53,203 bases of DNA from a virus: the IMG/VR virus record IMGVR_UViG_3300038360_000257, positions 1 to 53,203 of that record. One strand, 5' to 3'. Under the pieces are notes generated by a model, which worked only from the letters and a program-made list of their open reading frames with translations, was not told the DNA's origin and did not search any database. A program made the translations under genes and the position numbers. Positions 31,258 through 40,026 of the stretch are shown here, in pieces. Numbering within the stretch: position 1 is the first letter of the stretch; every line of letters starts with the position of its first letter.

Positions 31258-31797
31258 ATGGAATATAAAATAACCCCATACATCGAAATAGACGGAATTA
31301 GGACCTTCCCCGACTCCTATATTAAAGGCATTTATTCTAGGATGGTTGACGAAGGCTCCGCACCCATTGTTTTTTTTGGTGGTGAGATAAGGACTCCCGA
31401 AGCGTTTTTGACATCCATGAAGTACCGCAGTTACTTGTTTGTCATTGAAAGTGAGTCTGGGTTGGCTGCTATTTTATGGCTAAATAAAATTCTTCACAAG
31501 ACGTGCTACGCTCATTTTTGCGGGTTCAACGGGAGCTTGGGCAAGGGGTCTGTTGATATAGGACGATTCGCCATGAATCATGTATTCGGCGTGAAAGACG
31601 ATTACGATAAGCCTTGCTTTGAAACTGTTCTTGGTTTGATTCCGTCACGGAACGTCATTGGTGTCAAATGGCTTAAAAAAGTGGGCCTCGTTGAAATTGG
31701 GAAAATCCCTAACGCGCTATGGAGTGAGGATAAAAACAGGAGCGTTGAGGGTACGTTACTGCACATAACAAAGGAAATCCTCGGAGGGTTGAAATGA
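31258..31797 (+). CDS. GNAT-like acetyltransferase in the virion cassette
   Basis: The 179-aa product has a GNAT-type ending: GLIPSRNVIGVKWLKKVGLV then EIGKIPNALW, like the N..A...L.k.GF..vG.ip signature. A strand (YLFVIESESGLAAILWLNKI) precedes it. The acetyl-CoA loop is not a clear Q/RxxGxG/A. Acetyltransferase-like proteins of this kind sit among internal virion genes in several podoviruses, with unknown target. Its stop overlaps the next ATG (ATGA). Confidence 0.6.
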   Translation: MEYKITPYIEIDGIRTFPDSYIKGIYSRMVDEGSAPIVFFGGEIRTPEAFLTSMKYRSYLFVIESESGLAAILWLNKILHKTCYAHFCGFNGSLGKGSVDIGRFAMNHVFGVKDDYDKPCFETVLGLIPSRNVIGVKWLKKVGLVEIGKIPNALWSEDKNRSVEGTLLHITKEILGGLK

Positions 31798-32342
31798 AAA
31801 TATACAATTCTGTAATTATCGACATAGCAACAAATGAAATCGAGTATGAGGACTCCTTTGACTACAAAGGCCCCATTTGTAATTGCAAGGGTAGCAGCAC
31901 CACAATCAACAGCATTGATGAAGCCTACAATAATCGGATGGCGGGGATATCAGAAAAACAACTGGGCATGGCTGAGGAGTATTTCAGGTTCTGGCAAGAT
32001 TCTTACAAGCCGATGGAGCAAGCCCAGATCGACGCCAACATGGCAATTATCCCGCAAAGAACGGCTCTTCAATCAAGGATGATGGGGCAAGCTGGGAACA
32101 TCAACATAGACGACCGCATGGACGCTGCCGGGGCCAATGCCATGCAGCAGTTTGGGAACGCTCGCGGAGGCATGGAACGGAATCTTTCCAGGCAAGGCAT
32201 CCAGGTGGGGTCCGGTAGAGCAGCGGCTATGGAGCGTGACTTTGCGCTTGAACAGGCCAAAGCGACAGGCGGAGCCAGGACACAGGCTGCGAGAACAAGC
32301 AGAGAAGATAACCTACGTCAAATGGCTATGGCCCTGGGTTAA
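31794..32342 (+). CDS. internal virion-associated protein, 182 aa
   Basis: Starts MKIYNSVIIDIATNEIEYED, with CNCKG near residue 29, then a long helix (EEYFRFWQDSYKPMEQAQID) followed by Gln/Met/Arg-rich helical sequence (AMQQFGNARGGMERNLSRQG). This arrangement is common in podovirus virion proteins preceding the ejection proteins. No enzymatic motif. ATGA coupling with the GNAT gene. Confidence 0.65.
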   Translation: MKIYNSVIIDIATNEIEYEDSFDYKGPICNCKGSSTTINSIDEAYNNRMAGISEKQLGMAEEYFRFWQDSYKPMEQAQIDANMAIIPQRTALQSRMMGQAGNINIDDRMDAAGANAMQQFGNARGGMERNLSRQGIQVGSGRAAAMERDFALEQAKATGGARTQAARTSREDNLRQMAMALG

Positions 32343-32353
32343 AGGAGACGAAT

Positions 32354-33109
32354 ATGGCTGCGTTATATCAAGTTGAAAACCCATTTACGAAAGTCATGGC
32401 AGGTGTAAGAGGTGCCTCTCAGTCTTTGGCAAGCATGGGCCAGAAGAGAGATCGAAAGACAGAAACTGAAGGTGGTGCTGGTCAAGGGCTAATGGACGCC
32501 GGGAGTGTTGGCCTTGCTGGTTATCAGATGTATAAAGGCTCCGGATTGGGCGGAAGCACTGCGCCCACTACAGCCGTTAATCCCGCTTTGATGCCGCAAA
32601 CACCCGCCACTGCGAGTGCTTCTATCCCGGCATCTGCTCCAGGTGAATTGGCGTCATCGCCAGCGTTTACGACGCCTATACAATCTGCTGTTCCGGTAAC
32701 TGAGGCCATGGGGGCAGCTACTCCCCTTGCTCTTGGCGCAGAAGGCGCTACCACTGCTTTACCTGCCATGTATTCAGGGGCAGTTGGTTCGACGGCTCCC
32801 GCTGCCGCAGGTGCCGTTGGTGGCGGGATGGGTGCTGTTGGGGGTGGGGTAGGGGCCGTCGGTGGGGGGATAGGCGCAGCAGCTCCGGTTGCCACGGCTT
32901 TACCTGCCATGTATTCAGGGGCAGTTGGTTCGACGGCTGCTGCCGCCGCTCCAGTAGCTGCCACGTCATTAGCTGGTGCCGTAGCTCCAGCGGCCGCAGG
33001 TGCTACGGCAGGAGCCACAACAGGTGCCGCTACTGGTTCGGCGGCAGGACCGTATGGGGCTCTCGCTGGCGCAGTAATTGGCGGTCTCGTCGCGATGTTC
33101 GCAAGTTAA
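32354..33109 (+). CDS. Ala/Gly-rich internal virion protein, 251 aa
   Basis: ATG 32354 follows AAAGGAGACG. After a polar N-terminus the protein is mostly Ala, Gly, Pro, Thr and Val. Two copies of ALPAMYSGAVGST come from a 42-bp DNA duplication, and a glycine-rich GAVGGGMGAVGGGVGAVGGG lies between them. The C-terminus (GALAGAVIGGLVAMF) is a glycine-zipper hydrophobic segment able to enter a membrane. It is probably an ejected protein helping form the DNA channel. Confidence 0.65.
   Translation: MAALYQVENPFTKVMAGVRGASQSLASMGQKRDRKTETEGGAGQGLMDAGSVGLAGYQMYKGSGLGGSTAPTTAVNPALMPQTPATASASIPASAPGELASSPAFTTPIQSAVPVTEAMGAATPLALGAEGATTALPAMYSGAVGSTAPAAAGAVGGGMGAVGGGVGAVGGGIGAAAPVATALPAMYSGAVGSTAAAAAPVAATSLAGAVAPAAAGATAGATTGAATGSAAGPYGALAGAVIGGLVAMFAS
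32756..32938 (+). repeat. 42-bp perfect direct repeat in coding sequence
   Basis: Bases 32756-32797 and 32897-32938 are identical (beginning GCTTTACCTGCCATG), 141 bp apart, in the same frame. A recombination deletion between them would remove 47 codons without a frameshift. Confidence 0.9.
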
Positions 33110-33125
33110 TAACAGGAGAAGCATT

Positions 33126-34358
33126 ATGGCAGAAAGTATAGGAAACCAGGCGTTAAGGATGGCCAATACGGTTACACGCATTCAGAACAGCGCGGCGCTT
33201 AGAGAAAACGCGGATTTGCGTAGCCAAAGGATGATTAAGGAACAGCAAAACGAAACCTATACGAATGCGTGGGCCGATGAGTTAACTAAAAATCCGCAAG
33301 CTCAAATGCCGGATGATTTGCCGTTTAGTGTTAAGTATTCCGCGAAATTGCTTGCCGCGAAGGCTCACACAAATTTCGCAGCACTTGATCGCCAAAGGTT
33401 TGCAAAGGAAGCGGAAACGTACAAGAGGACGTTCAACGCGGCACAATCAGCGGTAGCAGCATATCCCAACGATAGGGATTATTATAAACCGGCTGTCTTG
33501 GAAGCTTTTTCGAGGGCTCGTGACGGCAGAAGTGGCTATAAAGAAATATCCCCCGGAAAGTGGTCGTATGTTAACAACTCAGACGGTAAAAGATACGAAA
33601 TAGATGAACCGAACTCAGATGAAATTACCCGTTTCCTATCTGTACATAGTGATCCAAAAGGTTATATGGCAAGAAAAGTCAAAGCCACGAATGATACGCG
33701 AACTCGCAATGACGCGATCGTGCGAAAAGGTGGAACAGATTACTACGGGGAAGACGGTAGCCAGGGAGTGGTTTACAAAAATTACAAACAGGACAATGGT
33801 GGCTATGGCGATTTTATAGTATTCCGTGACCCAGCCGGGAACGAACGTGTGCTGGAAACTCCAGAAGAAAAGAAATGGTTTCATAATAATCTCACCAGCG
33901 TTAAAGAGGTAGAGGACAGAGCCAAGATCAAGGTAGCCCGGAAAAAAGGCAATGCCCCAAAGGTTACAACAACCGTTACTGTGGGGAATAATACCCTAAA
34001 GATCCCTGCCGCGCTTTCTAAATTTAATACACTCACCAGGCAGCTAAAAGTAAGTGGCTCCGGTGCGATGGATTTTTTAGGAAGGTTAATAGCGCCAAGA
34101 GCAGAAGGTGAGATGCCTGATTTCTCAGGCATTAGCGGGCAGGATAAAGAAAGCGCCCTGGTTCAAATAGATAAGATGCGAGCCAGCGATAACCCAAAAG
34201 TGAAGGCGGCTGCTGAAACATGGTTTAGGTACTACAACGCTCTCTTTGGAGATGGTGGCGGGGGTGGAACAGGCGACGATGAGGTTGAGGACGTTATGAA
34301 TAGAGTCCTCGGCAAACCGGAAGAAGCACCGAGAACAACAGCACTACCGGGTGGTTAA
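33126..34358 (+). CDS. internal virion protein, 410 aa
   Basis: Start at ATG 33126 (MAESIGNQALRMANTVTRIQ) after AACAGGAG; an in-frame start at 33078 would overlap the previous gene. The N-terminal 130 residues are helical, Gln/Arg-rich and amphipathic, and the rest is mixed with basic patches. The C-terminus has GGGGGTGDDEVEDV. Size, order and composition match the second ejection protein of podoviruses. Its stop abuts the next ATG (TAAATG). Confidence 0.65.
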   Translation: MAESIGNQALRMANTVTRIQNSAALRENADLRSQRMIKEQQNETYTNAWADELTKNPQAQMPDDLPFSVKYSAKLLAAKAHTNFAALDRQRFAKEAETYKRTFNAAQSAVAAYPNDRDYYKPAVLEAFSRARDGRSGYKEISPGKWSYVNNSDGKRYEIDEPNSDEITRFLSVHSDPKGYMARKVKATNDTRTRNDAIVRKGGTDYYGEDGSQGVVYKNYKQDNGGYGDFIVFRDPAGNERVLETPEEKKWFHNNLTSVKEVEDRAKIKVARKKGNAPKVTTTVTVGNNTLKIPAALSKFNTLTRQLKVSGSGAMDFLGRLIAPRAEGEMPDFSGISGQDKESALVQIDKMRASDNPKVKAAAETWFRYYNALFGDGGGGGTGDDEVEDVMNRVLGKPEEAPRTTALPGG

Positions 34359-36626
34359 ATGGGCGAACCTAAAATAGCGTGGATGGAAAACGAAAGGTTT
34401 AGAAACCTTCATATCGATGACCAGCTTCGTGTCTATCGAGGTTACTTCGATGAAAAAGCCGCCACTAACGACAGGTATCAAAAACTTGATCCCGGTACGA
34501 AGGAGCGCGTTTTCAACGAATTCCTTTCCGATCAAGGGGTAGTTCGCGATGACAGTGGCAGAAGCATGGCCCCTGCGCCGCAGGCTCAACCTACCCCAGT
34601 GCCCCAACAGCAACCGATAGCCAGAGCCATTGACGTTCCTAAAGAAACACCCGCTGATATTAGGTGGACGAATCAGAATATAGACCCCAACACAGAATAT
34701 GTTTTACCAGTAAATCCTCAAGGCGCGACAGGTCCTCTAACCAGGGAAATGGATTACGCCGCCATTGAAAAGTTTGAGGAAGACAGAGATACGCCCCGAC
34801 CGTCGGCAATGGATACCGGCTTATACGCAGGGGCTGATGAGAAAAGCCGTGGTTTTGGCAAAACCTCCGCGACCGAAAGTGTAACCACGACTCCTGAATC
34901 GGCTCCGATCCCTAAGCCGATTGACCTGTTAAAAAGAAAATCGGCAACCAATAAAGGCGGACCATTTCCAACTCCGTTTGGGGATTCAAGCGAACCCATT
35001 GATATGCCCGAGAGAGGTAAGGATCACCTCGCAGGGGCTATTGTTAAAGCTGCGATAGATGTTCCAAAATTTGTTGGGTATATCCCTAAAACTATCGGGG
35101 AGCTTGGGGGGATATCCGCCAAGAGAGGAAGCGAATCAACCGAAATACCAAACCGCCGTGAGCTGAAGGCTCCGTCTACGTTGAGTGACGTTTTCAAGGC
35201 CGAAGCAGAAAAAGGCAGCAAGCTCACAGACGAAGAATATCGAAATGTTGTCCTTGAATCCCGAGCTTCCCGCGCCATAGATAAGCAAAAACCATGGGAT
35301 TGGTTTAAAGAGAAGGGGAAAGAAACCACTGATTATTACGAAGATTTAGAAAAACAATACCCGTCGGTGCAGGCATTTAACGAAGCTGCGGCAAAAGGCG
35401 AGCTGCCCATTATTACTGAGGCGATTGGGGCATCTGGAAACACCGTAGCGGCTCTTTTATCCAATATGATACCTGTTGTTGGCCCACCTATCGCGGCGAT
35501 TGGATTTCTCGGACTGAATAAAGATGAAACATATCAGACTATAAAAGATGGGCTTTTAAGGAAAGGTGTACCTGAAGCGGAGGCTGAAGAGACTGCTCAA
35601 TCTAAGGGCTGGGAGATTGGAGCTTTTAAGTCTGTCCTGGATATGACTGGTATTGGGTTATTAACGAAAGCCATAAAGCCAGCCAGTAAACTTATTAAGA
35701 AAATAGCCACCTCAGCGGCTGCGGTTGTATGGGAAGGTGGGACGGAAGGAACGCAAGGTGTTTCTGATCCGTTGGCGTTGGAATGGGAGACAAGACCAGA
35801 AGGTGAGAACCTGTCTGACTTCTCAAATCGGATGCTTGAGAAGAGTGATGAATGGTGGAAGATATTCGCACATGACTTTAAAATTGGGGCCATCATGGCT
35901 GGCGGCATGACTGCCGCTGGAATGGTTGCGGAGAAAGCACTTGAGCCTACGCAGGGTCCGCCACAAGCCATTGACCCCACCCAAACTCCAGATCAACCAG
36001 CTCAAAAAACAGGTGAGATTGACTACACGGATGCTATAGCGGCTGTTGACGAGATATTGGCATCGGGCGAAGGTACGATTGCACAGCTCGAAGAGGACCT
36101 GGCTGGTGATCCTGAGCTCATTAAGGCCCTCGGTCCCGTGATAAAGAAATATAAAGACGCTGAAATACTTAAAGTTGGTCGTGGTGAGACCCCACCCTCT
36201 CGGGGTGAGACACCGACTCCGCCGGTAGAACCTACTCCCACTCTACCAGCGGCGCCGGTCGCCCCTGATTTGGGGCTTATGGCAATGCCTGAGTTACGGG
36301 CGTTGGCCGAGAAAGAAGGTGTCGTTGAGGAAATAAAAGGGCCAAAGTCAAAACAGAAATTGATTGACGCCATTGAAGCAAAACGCCTTGAGCAAGGCAC
36401 CGAAGCCGAGATCTTGCCAGAACCGAAGGCGACTGAAGTTGTAGACGACAAATTGACTCCGGATAGTATCCTGAAAGGGATATCGAAACGTGTAAAAGCA
36501 GAAATAAAAATGGCAGACTCGGATGGGAATGTCACAACAGAGAAGGTGAACGCCAAGGCCGAACTTGAAGACTTGAACAACCGGAACGAAATCTTCAATA
36601 AAATCCTGGACTGCATGGCGGGGTAA
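34359..36626 (+). CDS. internal virion/ejection protein, 755 aa
   Basis: Starts GEPKIAWMENERFRNLHIDD. A long Pro/Gln-rich disordered part spans 65-230. Residues about 350-395 include a glycine-rich hydrophobic segment (GNTVAALLSNMIPVVGPPIA), and another follows near 515-530 (GAIMAGGMTAAGMVA), both suited to membrane insertion. Near 640-680 a SAP-like helix-loop-helix (MPELRALAEKEGVVEEIKGP) could bind DNA. It probably enters the host envelope with DNA. No catalytic site seen. Confidence 0.65.
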   Translation: MGEPKIAWMENERFRNLHIDDQLRVYRGYFDEKAATNDRYQKLDPGTKERVFNEFLSDQGVVRDDSGRSMAPAPQAQPTPVPQQQPIARAIDVPKETPADIRWTNQNIDPNTEYVLPVNPQGATGPLTREMDYAAIEKFEEDRDTPRPSAMDTGLYAGADEKSRGFGKTSATESVTTTPESAPIPKPIDLLKRKSATNKGGPFPTPFGDSSEPIDMPERGKDHLAGAIVKAAIDVPKFVGYIPKTIGELGGISAKRGSESTEIPNRRELKAPSTLSDVFKAEAEKGSKLTDEEYRNVVLESRASRAIDKQKPWDWFKEKGKETTDYYEDLEKQYPSVQAFNEAAAKGELPIITEAIGASGNTVAALLSNMIPVVGPPIAAIGFLGLNKDETYQTIKDGLLRKGVPEAEAEETAQSKGWEIGAFKSVLDMTGIGLLTKAIKPASKLIKKIATSAAAVVWEGGTEGTQGVSDPLALEWETRPEGENLSDFSNRMLEKSDEWWKIFAHDFKIGAIMAGGMTAAGMVAEKALEPTQGPPQAIDPTQTPDQPAQKTGEIDYTDAIAAVDEILASGEGTIAQLEEDLAGDPELIKALGPVIKKYKDAEILKVGRGETPPSRGETPTPPVEPTPTLPAAPVAPDLGLMAMPELRALAEKEGVVEEIKGPKSKQKLIDAIEAKRLEQGTEAEILPEPKATEVVDDKLTPDSILKGISKRVKAEIKMADSDGNVTTEKVNAKAELEDLNNRNEIFNKILDCMAG

Positions 36627-36628
36627 TA

Positions 36629-36904
36629 ATGAAATACGCTATCAAGAAAAAGGAAGCTGCCAAACCAAAGAAGGACCTGGCTAAAGGCGTCGTGAACGAT
36701 CTTTCGAGCCTACTGGTGACGGCCATAAAGCAGAATGACCAGATTGCAAAAATCCACGCTGCTCAAATTACCAAGGTGGTATCAGATATCAGTAAAATGA
36801 ACGCCAAACCGACTGTTGTAAAACCAGTAAAGCGGGTGTTTCACATGGATGTTAAACGCGGCGGAGACGGGTATATAAAGTCCGTTGAGGGGACCATAGA
36901 ATGA
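36629..36904 (+). CDS. hypothetical 91-aa basic protein
   Basis: ATG 36629 lies 3 nt after the previous stop. Lys-rich at the N-terminus (KYAIKKKEAAKPKKDLAKGV), then a helix (SSLLVTAIKQNDQIAKIHAA) and strands (RVFHMDVKRGGDGYIKSVEG). The C-terminal strand pair is like the short motif ending with a polypeptide turn often found in small virion proteins. The stop overlaps the next ATG (ATGA). Family unknown. Confidence 0.6.
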   Translation: MKYAIKKKEAAKPKKDLAKGVVNDLSSLLVTAIKQNDQIAKIHAAQITKVVSDISKMNAKPTVVKPVKRVFHMDVKRGGDGYIKSVEGTIE

Positions 36905-37095
36905 GCGTTGTACTGGCGACACAGAACTTGAGAGCGGATGGGGATATATCGGAAGAGGGTGGTGTTAAGAAGATGAATATCACCGACTCTAGCCAGAGCC
37001 AGTTATTGACCGATATTCTTAAAGAGTTGAAGAAGATTAATCTATACAATGCCATGGCGCATGATGTGGTAATTAATAACTCGGAGGTGGCGTAA
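36901..37095 (+). CDS. hypothetical 64-aa protein
   Basis: ATGA overlap with the previous gene. A central helix (QSQLLTDILKELKKINLYNA) is amphipathic and coiled-coil-like. Short helical proteins of this type often precede baseplate or fiber-attachment proteins. Function unknown. Confidence 0.6.
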   Translation: MSVVLATQNLRADGDISEEGGVKKMNITDSSQSQLLTDILKELKKINLYNAMAHDVVINNSEVA

Positions 37096-37134
37096 TGCTA
37101 ATGAAATCCATGGGAAGCATTAGGAGGACTTATT

Positions 37135-37725
37135 TTGCCTGACATGATTATTGACGGGACGGGGAAAAGGTACGGGGCATCGGTAAATTCAAAGGGCAGG
37201 TTGCAGACAAGGGCTACCAACGTTGCACAGAGGCTAAAGGCTGCCATTGATGGGGATTATTATGAAATGACAACCGGGGCTTTGACCATCACAGACGCTG
37301 CTGAGTTTTGGCCTCTGTATATGTTGAACTCAGACCAGAATAAAAGAGTGATTGTTATTGACAGGGTGTTCGTTGATTGCTGGGAAAGCACTGGCGGCGT
37401 TGGTGGAGCAATGATTGAGTATTACAAGAACCCAACGCCTACTGGCGGAACTGATATCGTCCCTGTTGATTGTAAATTTGACGATTTGGAAACACCTCCT
37501 GGTACGTTCTTGAAGAGTTGCGCGGGTCTTTCTGGGGACGAATGGTGGAAGGGCTACGTTCCTGTTGGTGATGGGATTGTCATTGAAGAAGGCCGAATCG
37601 TAATTGCTCCTGGTCGAAGTTTTGGGGTAGCGATTGTCCCCCCAACAAGTAATACGAGCATGGTGATAAACATCAACATAGCGTTCTACTACCTGGACCT
37701 GGTGGCTATAGGGGAGGACAAGTAA
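37135..37725 (+). CDS. beta-rich structural protein A (TTG start), 196 aa
   Basis: TTG 37135 has AGGAGG 7 nt upstream; the next ATG (37144) is too far from it. The start PDMIIDGTGKRYGASVNSKG then RLQTRA is shared in form with the next gene (ESGQGAPFVAGVTSENRLKT), so the two are probably paralogs. The rest is a jelly-roll-like beta domain (KRVIVIDRVFVDCW... TSMVININIAFYYLDLVAIG). Likely a virion surface or tail component. Confidence 0.6.
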   Translation: MPDMIIDGTGKRYGASVNSKGRLQTRATNVAQRLKAAIDGDYYEMTTGALTITDAAEFWPLYMLNSDQNKRVIVIDRVFVDCWESTGGVGGAMIEYYKNPTPTGGTDIVPVDCKFDDLETPPGTFLKSCAGLSGDEWWKGYVPVGDGIVIEEGRIVIAPGRSFGVAIVPPTSNTSMVININIAFYYLDLVAIGEDK

Positions 37726-38283
37726 ATGGGATTACAAATAGAATCAGGCCAAGGGGCACCATTTGTAGCAGGTGTTACAAGTGAAAATAGATTAAAAACC
37801 TCCGCCCAAATATTCACTCAGGAACATCAAACGAATCACCACGAAGGTGAATGTTACAGCATTGGTGCGGCAGTGACCCCCACAGGTGCGGGTGATTGTT
37901 TCCTGTACGTCAAGAACACCCGCGACACGGACATGGTTGTTTCAGAGGTCATGCTTAGAGCTGCATCTGATGAAACCATAACATTCAAATTGAATGACAC
38001 AGGAACGCCCATAGGTGGTACAACGGGAACACCTATAAACAGGAACGCTGGAAGTGGGAATCTAGCTGCTGTAACATCACTTTACGGGGTAGATATCACG
38101 GGGTTGAGTGGTGGTAGTGCGGTTATGTCGATGTTTTTGAAGGGAGGGGAAACCAGCGTTAGAATCGCACCGCTGTCAGGATTCATAGTTCCTAAGAATC
38201 ATGCAATTACAGGGTATGTATCGTCTGGGGCGATATTGGTTATGGTAGGCATGGGTATCTCTTTTCACGCATTAGGTGCGTAA
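37726..38283 (+). CDS. beta-rich structural protein B, 185 aa, paralog of A
   Basis: ATG 37726 directly follows the stop of gene A. The N-terminus GLQIESGQGAPFVAGVTSEN then RLKTSA parallels gene A. The body has FLYVKNTRDTDMVVSEVMLR and GAILVMVGMGISFHALGA, again a beta sandwich. Tandem duplication followed by divergence is the simplest explanation. Its stop overlaps the next start by one base (TAATG). Confidence 0.6.
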   Translation: MGLQIESGQGAPFVAGVTSENRLKTSAQIFTQEHQTNHHEGECYSIGAAVTPTGAGDCFLYVKNTRDTDMVVSEVMLRAASDETITFKLNDTGTPIGGTTGTPINRNAGSGNLAAVTSLYGVDITGLSGGSAVMSMFLKGGETSVRIAPLSGFIVPKNHAITGYVSSGAILVMVGMGISFHALGA

Positions 38284-39374
38284 TGTTAAAGTTAGCTATT
38301 ACCGATCCTGGAGATAAAATCCAAGCGTCTGTTGTCGAGAAGCATGACGAGAATGCGCTTGTCGTTGCCACTATACCATTGCAAACTTACACCAATGTGC
38401 TTCGGTTCTTCTCCAATGATGACTACGGCGTTGATATGAACCAGAACGCCGGGACTGGTGGAACGCCTGTCGAAGTCCACAACGGAATCGACACTGTGTT
38501 GTGGCTGGCGACTGACATTGTTGGTGGTGGGAAGACTACATTTGACAGCACGGACCAGGCGTACGCCGGAACAAAAAGTATCAAGATTGACAACTCCCCG
38601 GTTGATGATGTGTTTCAACTTGACAAGGGAAGTGACCTTGATTGTACTGGCTACGTAGGGATCTCGATGTGGGTCTATGTTGACAAGGATTGGAAAGTTG
38701 GTGATCAGATTGATCTTTATGGTTGGGACACAGGATTGGGGTTGCCGGTGGGCACTCCGGTTGATTTGTCAAACTACTTCACCTTCGACCAGTTCGATGT
38801 ATGGCACAAGCTGTTTATTCCGCTAACTGCGATGGGTGATCTGGCAACGTCAACGACTCTTGACGCGTTGCGATTTAGGATCGTGGCGGCTGATGGGAAA
38901 AGCCCGAAGGCTTATTTTGATGTGATTCAGTTTGAACAAACTGGAACACCGATTAAGTACACGCTTAAGCCTGATCTTGGAACATGGCTGCATGTCAACA
39001 GCTTTCAGATCTTGCTGGCCGATGCTTATGCCGGGACTTTGGCCGACTCGTCTATGCCTAGCATCCCGTATGATTCGTTTTTTGCTGTAACAAAATTGCC
39101 TGTTGGTATCATCTATAATCGCACGACAAATACTGAGGTGATTTCGGCGGCCAACATACAGCAGTTTTTGGACTTTATGGCGTTCTCAAACGCAACGATA
39201 ACTGGCAGTGGGTCTGATGGTACGAACACCTGGGTTACCGTTAATATGCAGTTCACCGAGCCAGTGATATTGAAGGCGGAAGATGAAGATGAAATGAGCC
39301 TAACTGTCAATGATGATTTATCCGGGCTACTGGTTCTGCGTGTCGGGGCAGGAAGCAAGGTGGAGACCCGATGA
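38283..39374 (+). CDS. structural protein with carbohydrate-binding-like jelly roll, 363 aa
   Basis: Residues about 70-220 resemble a CBM/galactose-binding jelly roll: AYAGTKSIKIDNSPVDDVFQ, then VGISMWVYVDKDWKVGDQID, VWHKLFIPLTAMGD, and KAYFDVIQFE at the end, a pattern of secreted sugar-binding domains. The C-terminal 120 residues are a separate beta domain. It may bind cell-surface polysaccharide from the virion. Assignment from pattern only. It overlaps the next gene by ATGA. Confidence 0.6.
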   Translation: MLKLAITDPGDKIQASVVEKHDENALVVATIPLQTYTNVLRFFSNDDYGVDMNQNAGTGGTPVEVHNGIDTVLWLATDIVGGGKTTFDSTDQAYAGTKSIKIDNSPVDDVFQLDKGSDLDCTGYVGISMWVYVDKDWKVGDQIDLYGWDTGLGLPVGTPVDLSNYFTFDQFDVWHKLFIPLTAMGDLATSTTLDALRFRIVAADGKSPKAYFDVIQFEQTGTPIKYTLKPDLGTWLHVNSFQILLADAYAGTLADSSMPSIPYDSFFAVTKLPVGIIYNRTTNTEVISAANIQQFLDFMAFSNATITGSGSDGTNTWVTVNMQFTEPVILKAEDEDEMSLTVNDDLSGLLVLRVGAGSKVETR

Positions 39375-39805
39375 AAGTTCTAGCGATTTTCACAGAATCA
39401 GCGGTAGCTAAGGAAGGATTGACGCCAACCGTCGATATTTATCGTCTTGATACCAATGTTCTTGCGGTTGATGGTGCGGCCATGACCGAGGTGGGTGATG
39501 GCCAGTACAGCTACGATTTCACTGCATGGGACTCATCCATAGACTACAGCGTGACGTGCGACAGCGTGTCTCTTACTGGATCAGAGCGGTATGCGTATTC
39601 GTCCATAAGTGCTGCCAGGGTCATTGAGGATGTTCTCAGCACTGACGATATGCTCCGGTTGATTTTATCGAAAGAGATGGGGTTGGCTACCGGCGGCGGA
39701 TCGGATTTAATTACTTTCAAGTCACTTGACGCAACCAAAGATCGCATAAGCATGAAGGTGAACAGCAATGGCGACCGTAGCACAGTGGTTCTGGATGCCG
39801 CATAA
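39371..39805 (+). CDS. hypothetical 144-aa structural protein
   Basis: ATGA start overlap. The N-terminal half (MKVLAIFTESAVAKEGLTPT) continues with VDIYRLDT, an Ig-like or BppU-like strand pattern seen in phage tail accessory proteins. A helix with LRLILSKEMGLATGGG follows, and the end contains DRISMKVNSNGDRSTVVLDA, common to small tail proteins. It overlaps the next gene (TAATG). Confidence 0.6.
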   Translation: MKVLAIFTESAVAKEGLTPTVDIYRLDTNVLAVDGAAMTEVGDGQYSYDFTAWDSSIDYSVTCDSVSLTGSERYAYSSISAARVIEDVLSTDDMLRLILSKEMGLATGGGSDLITFKSLDATKDRISMKVNSNGDRSTVVLDAA

Positions 39806-40026
39806 TGGAACGAATAGACACCCTGCGCTGGGGGGAGATCCCAGAGTTGGGGAGCCCGAGCCTTTCCTGGCCGATATACGGCCGGGTAGGTGTTCACCTC
39901 AGATCGGGCGGAGGGACACACGGCTCAGATGGCGGTTACTGGCCGGGATTCAAGACTGACACAGGGTTAAGGCGTGAGGATGACGAGATCATTTTGATAC
40001 TCAGCGCGATATTAAAGGAACTCTAA
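39805..40026 (+). CDS. hypothetical 73-aa protein
   Basis: The start and stop each overlap a neighbour in TAATG form, tying it to the giant gene downstream. The sequence is Gly/Trp-rich (MERIDTLRWGEIPELGSPSL... SDGGYWPGFKTDTG) with a C-terminal helix (DDEIILILSAILKEL). No family recognised. Confidence 0.6.
   Translation: MERIDTLRWGEIPELGSPSLSWPIYGRVGVHLRSGGGTHGSDGGYWPGFKTDTGLRREDDEIILILSAILKEL

Noticed and set aside
32524-33018. 164-codon minus-strand Ala/Pro-rich frame
   Set aside because: It mirrors the Ala/Gly-rich plus-strand virion gene; composition alone keeps the frame open.
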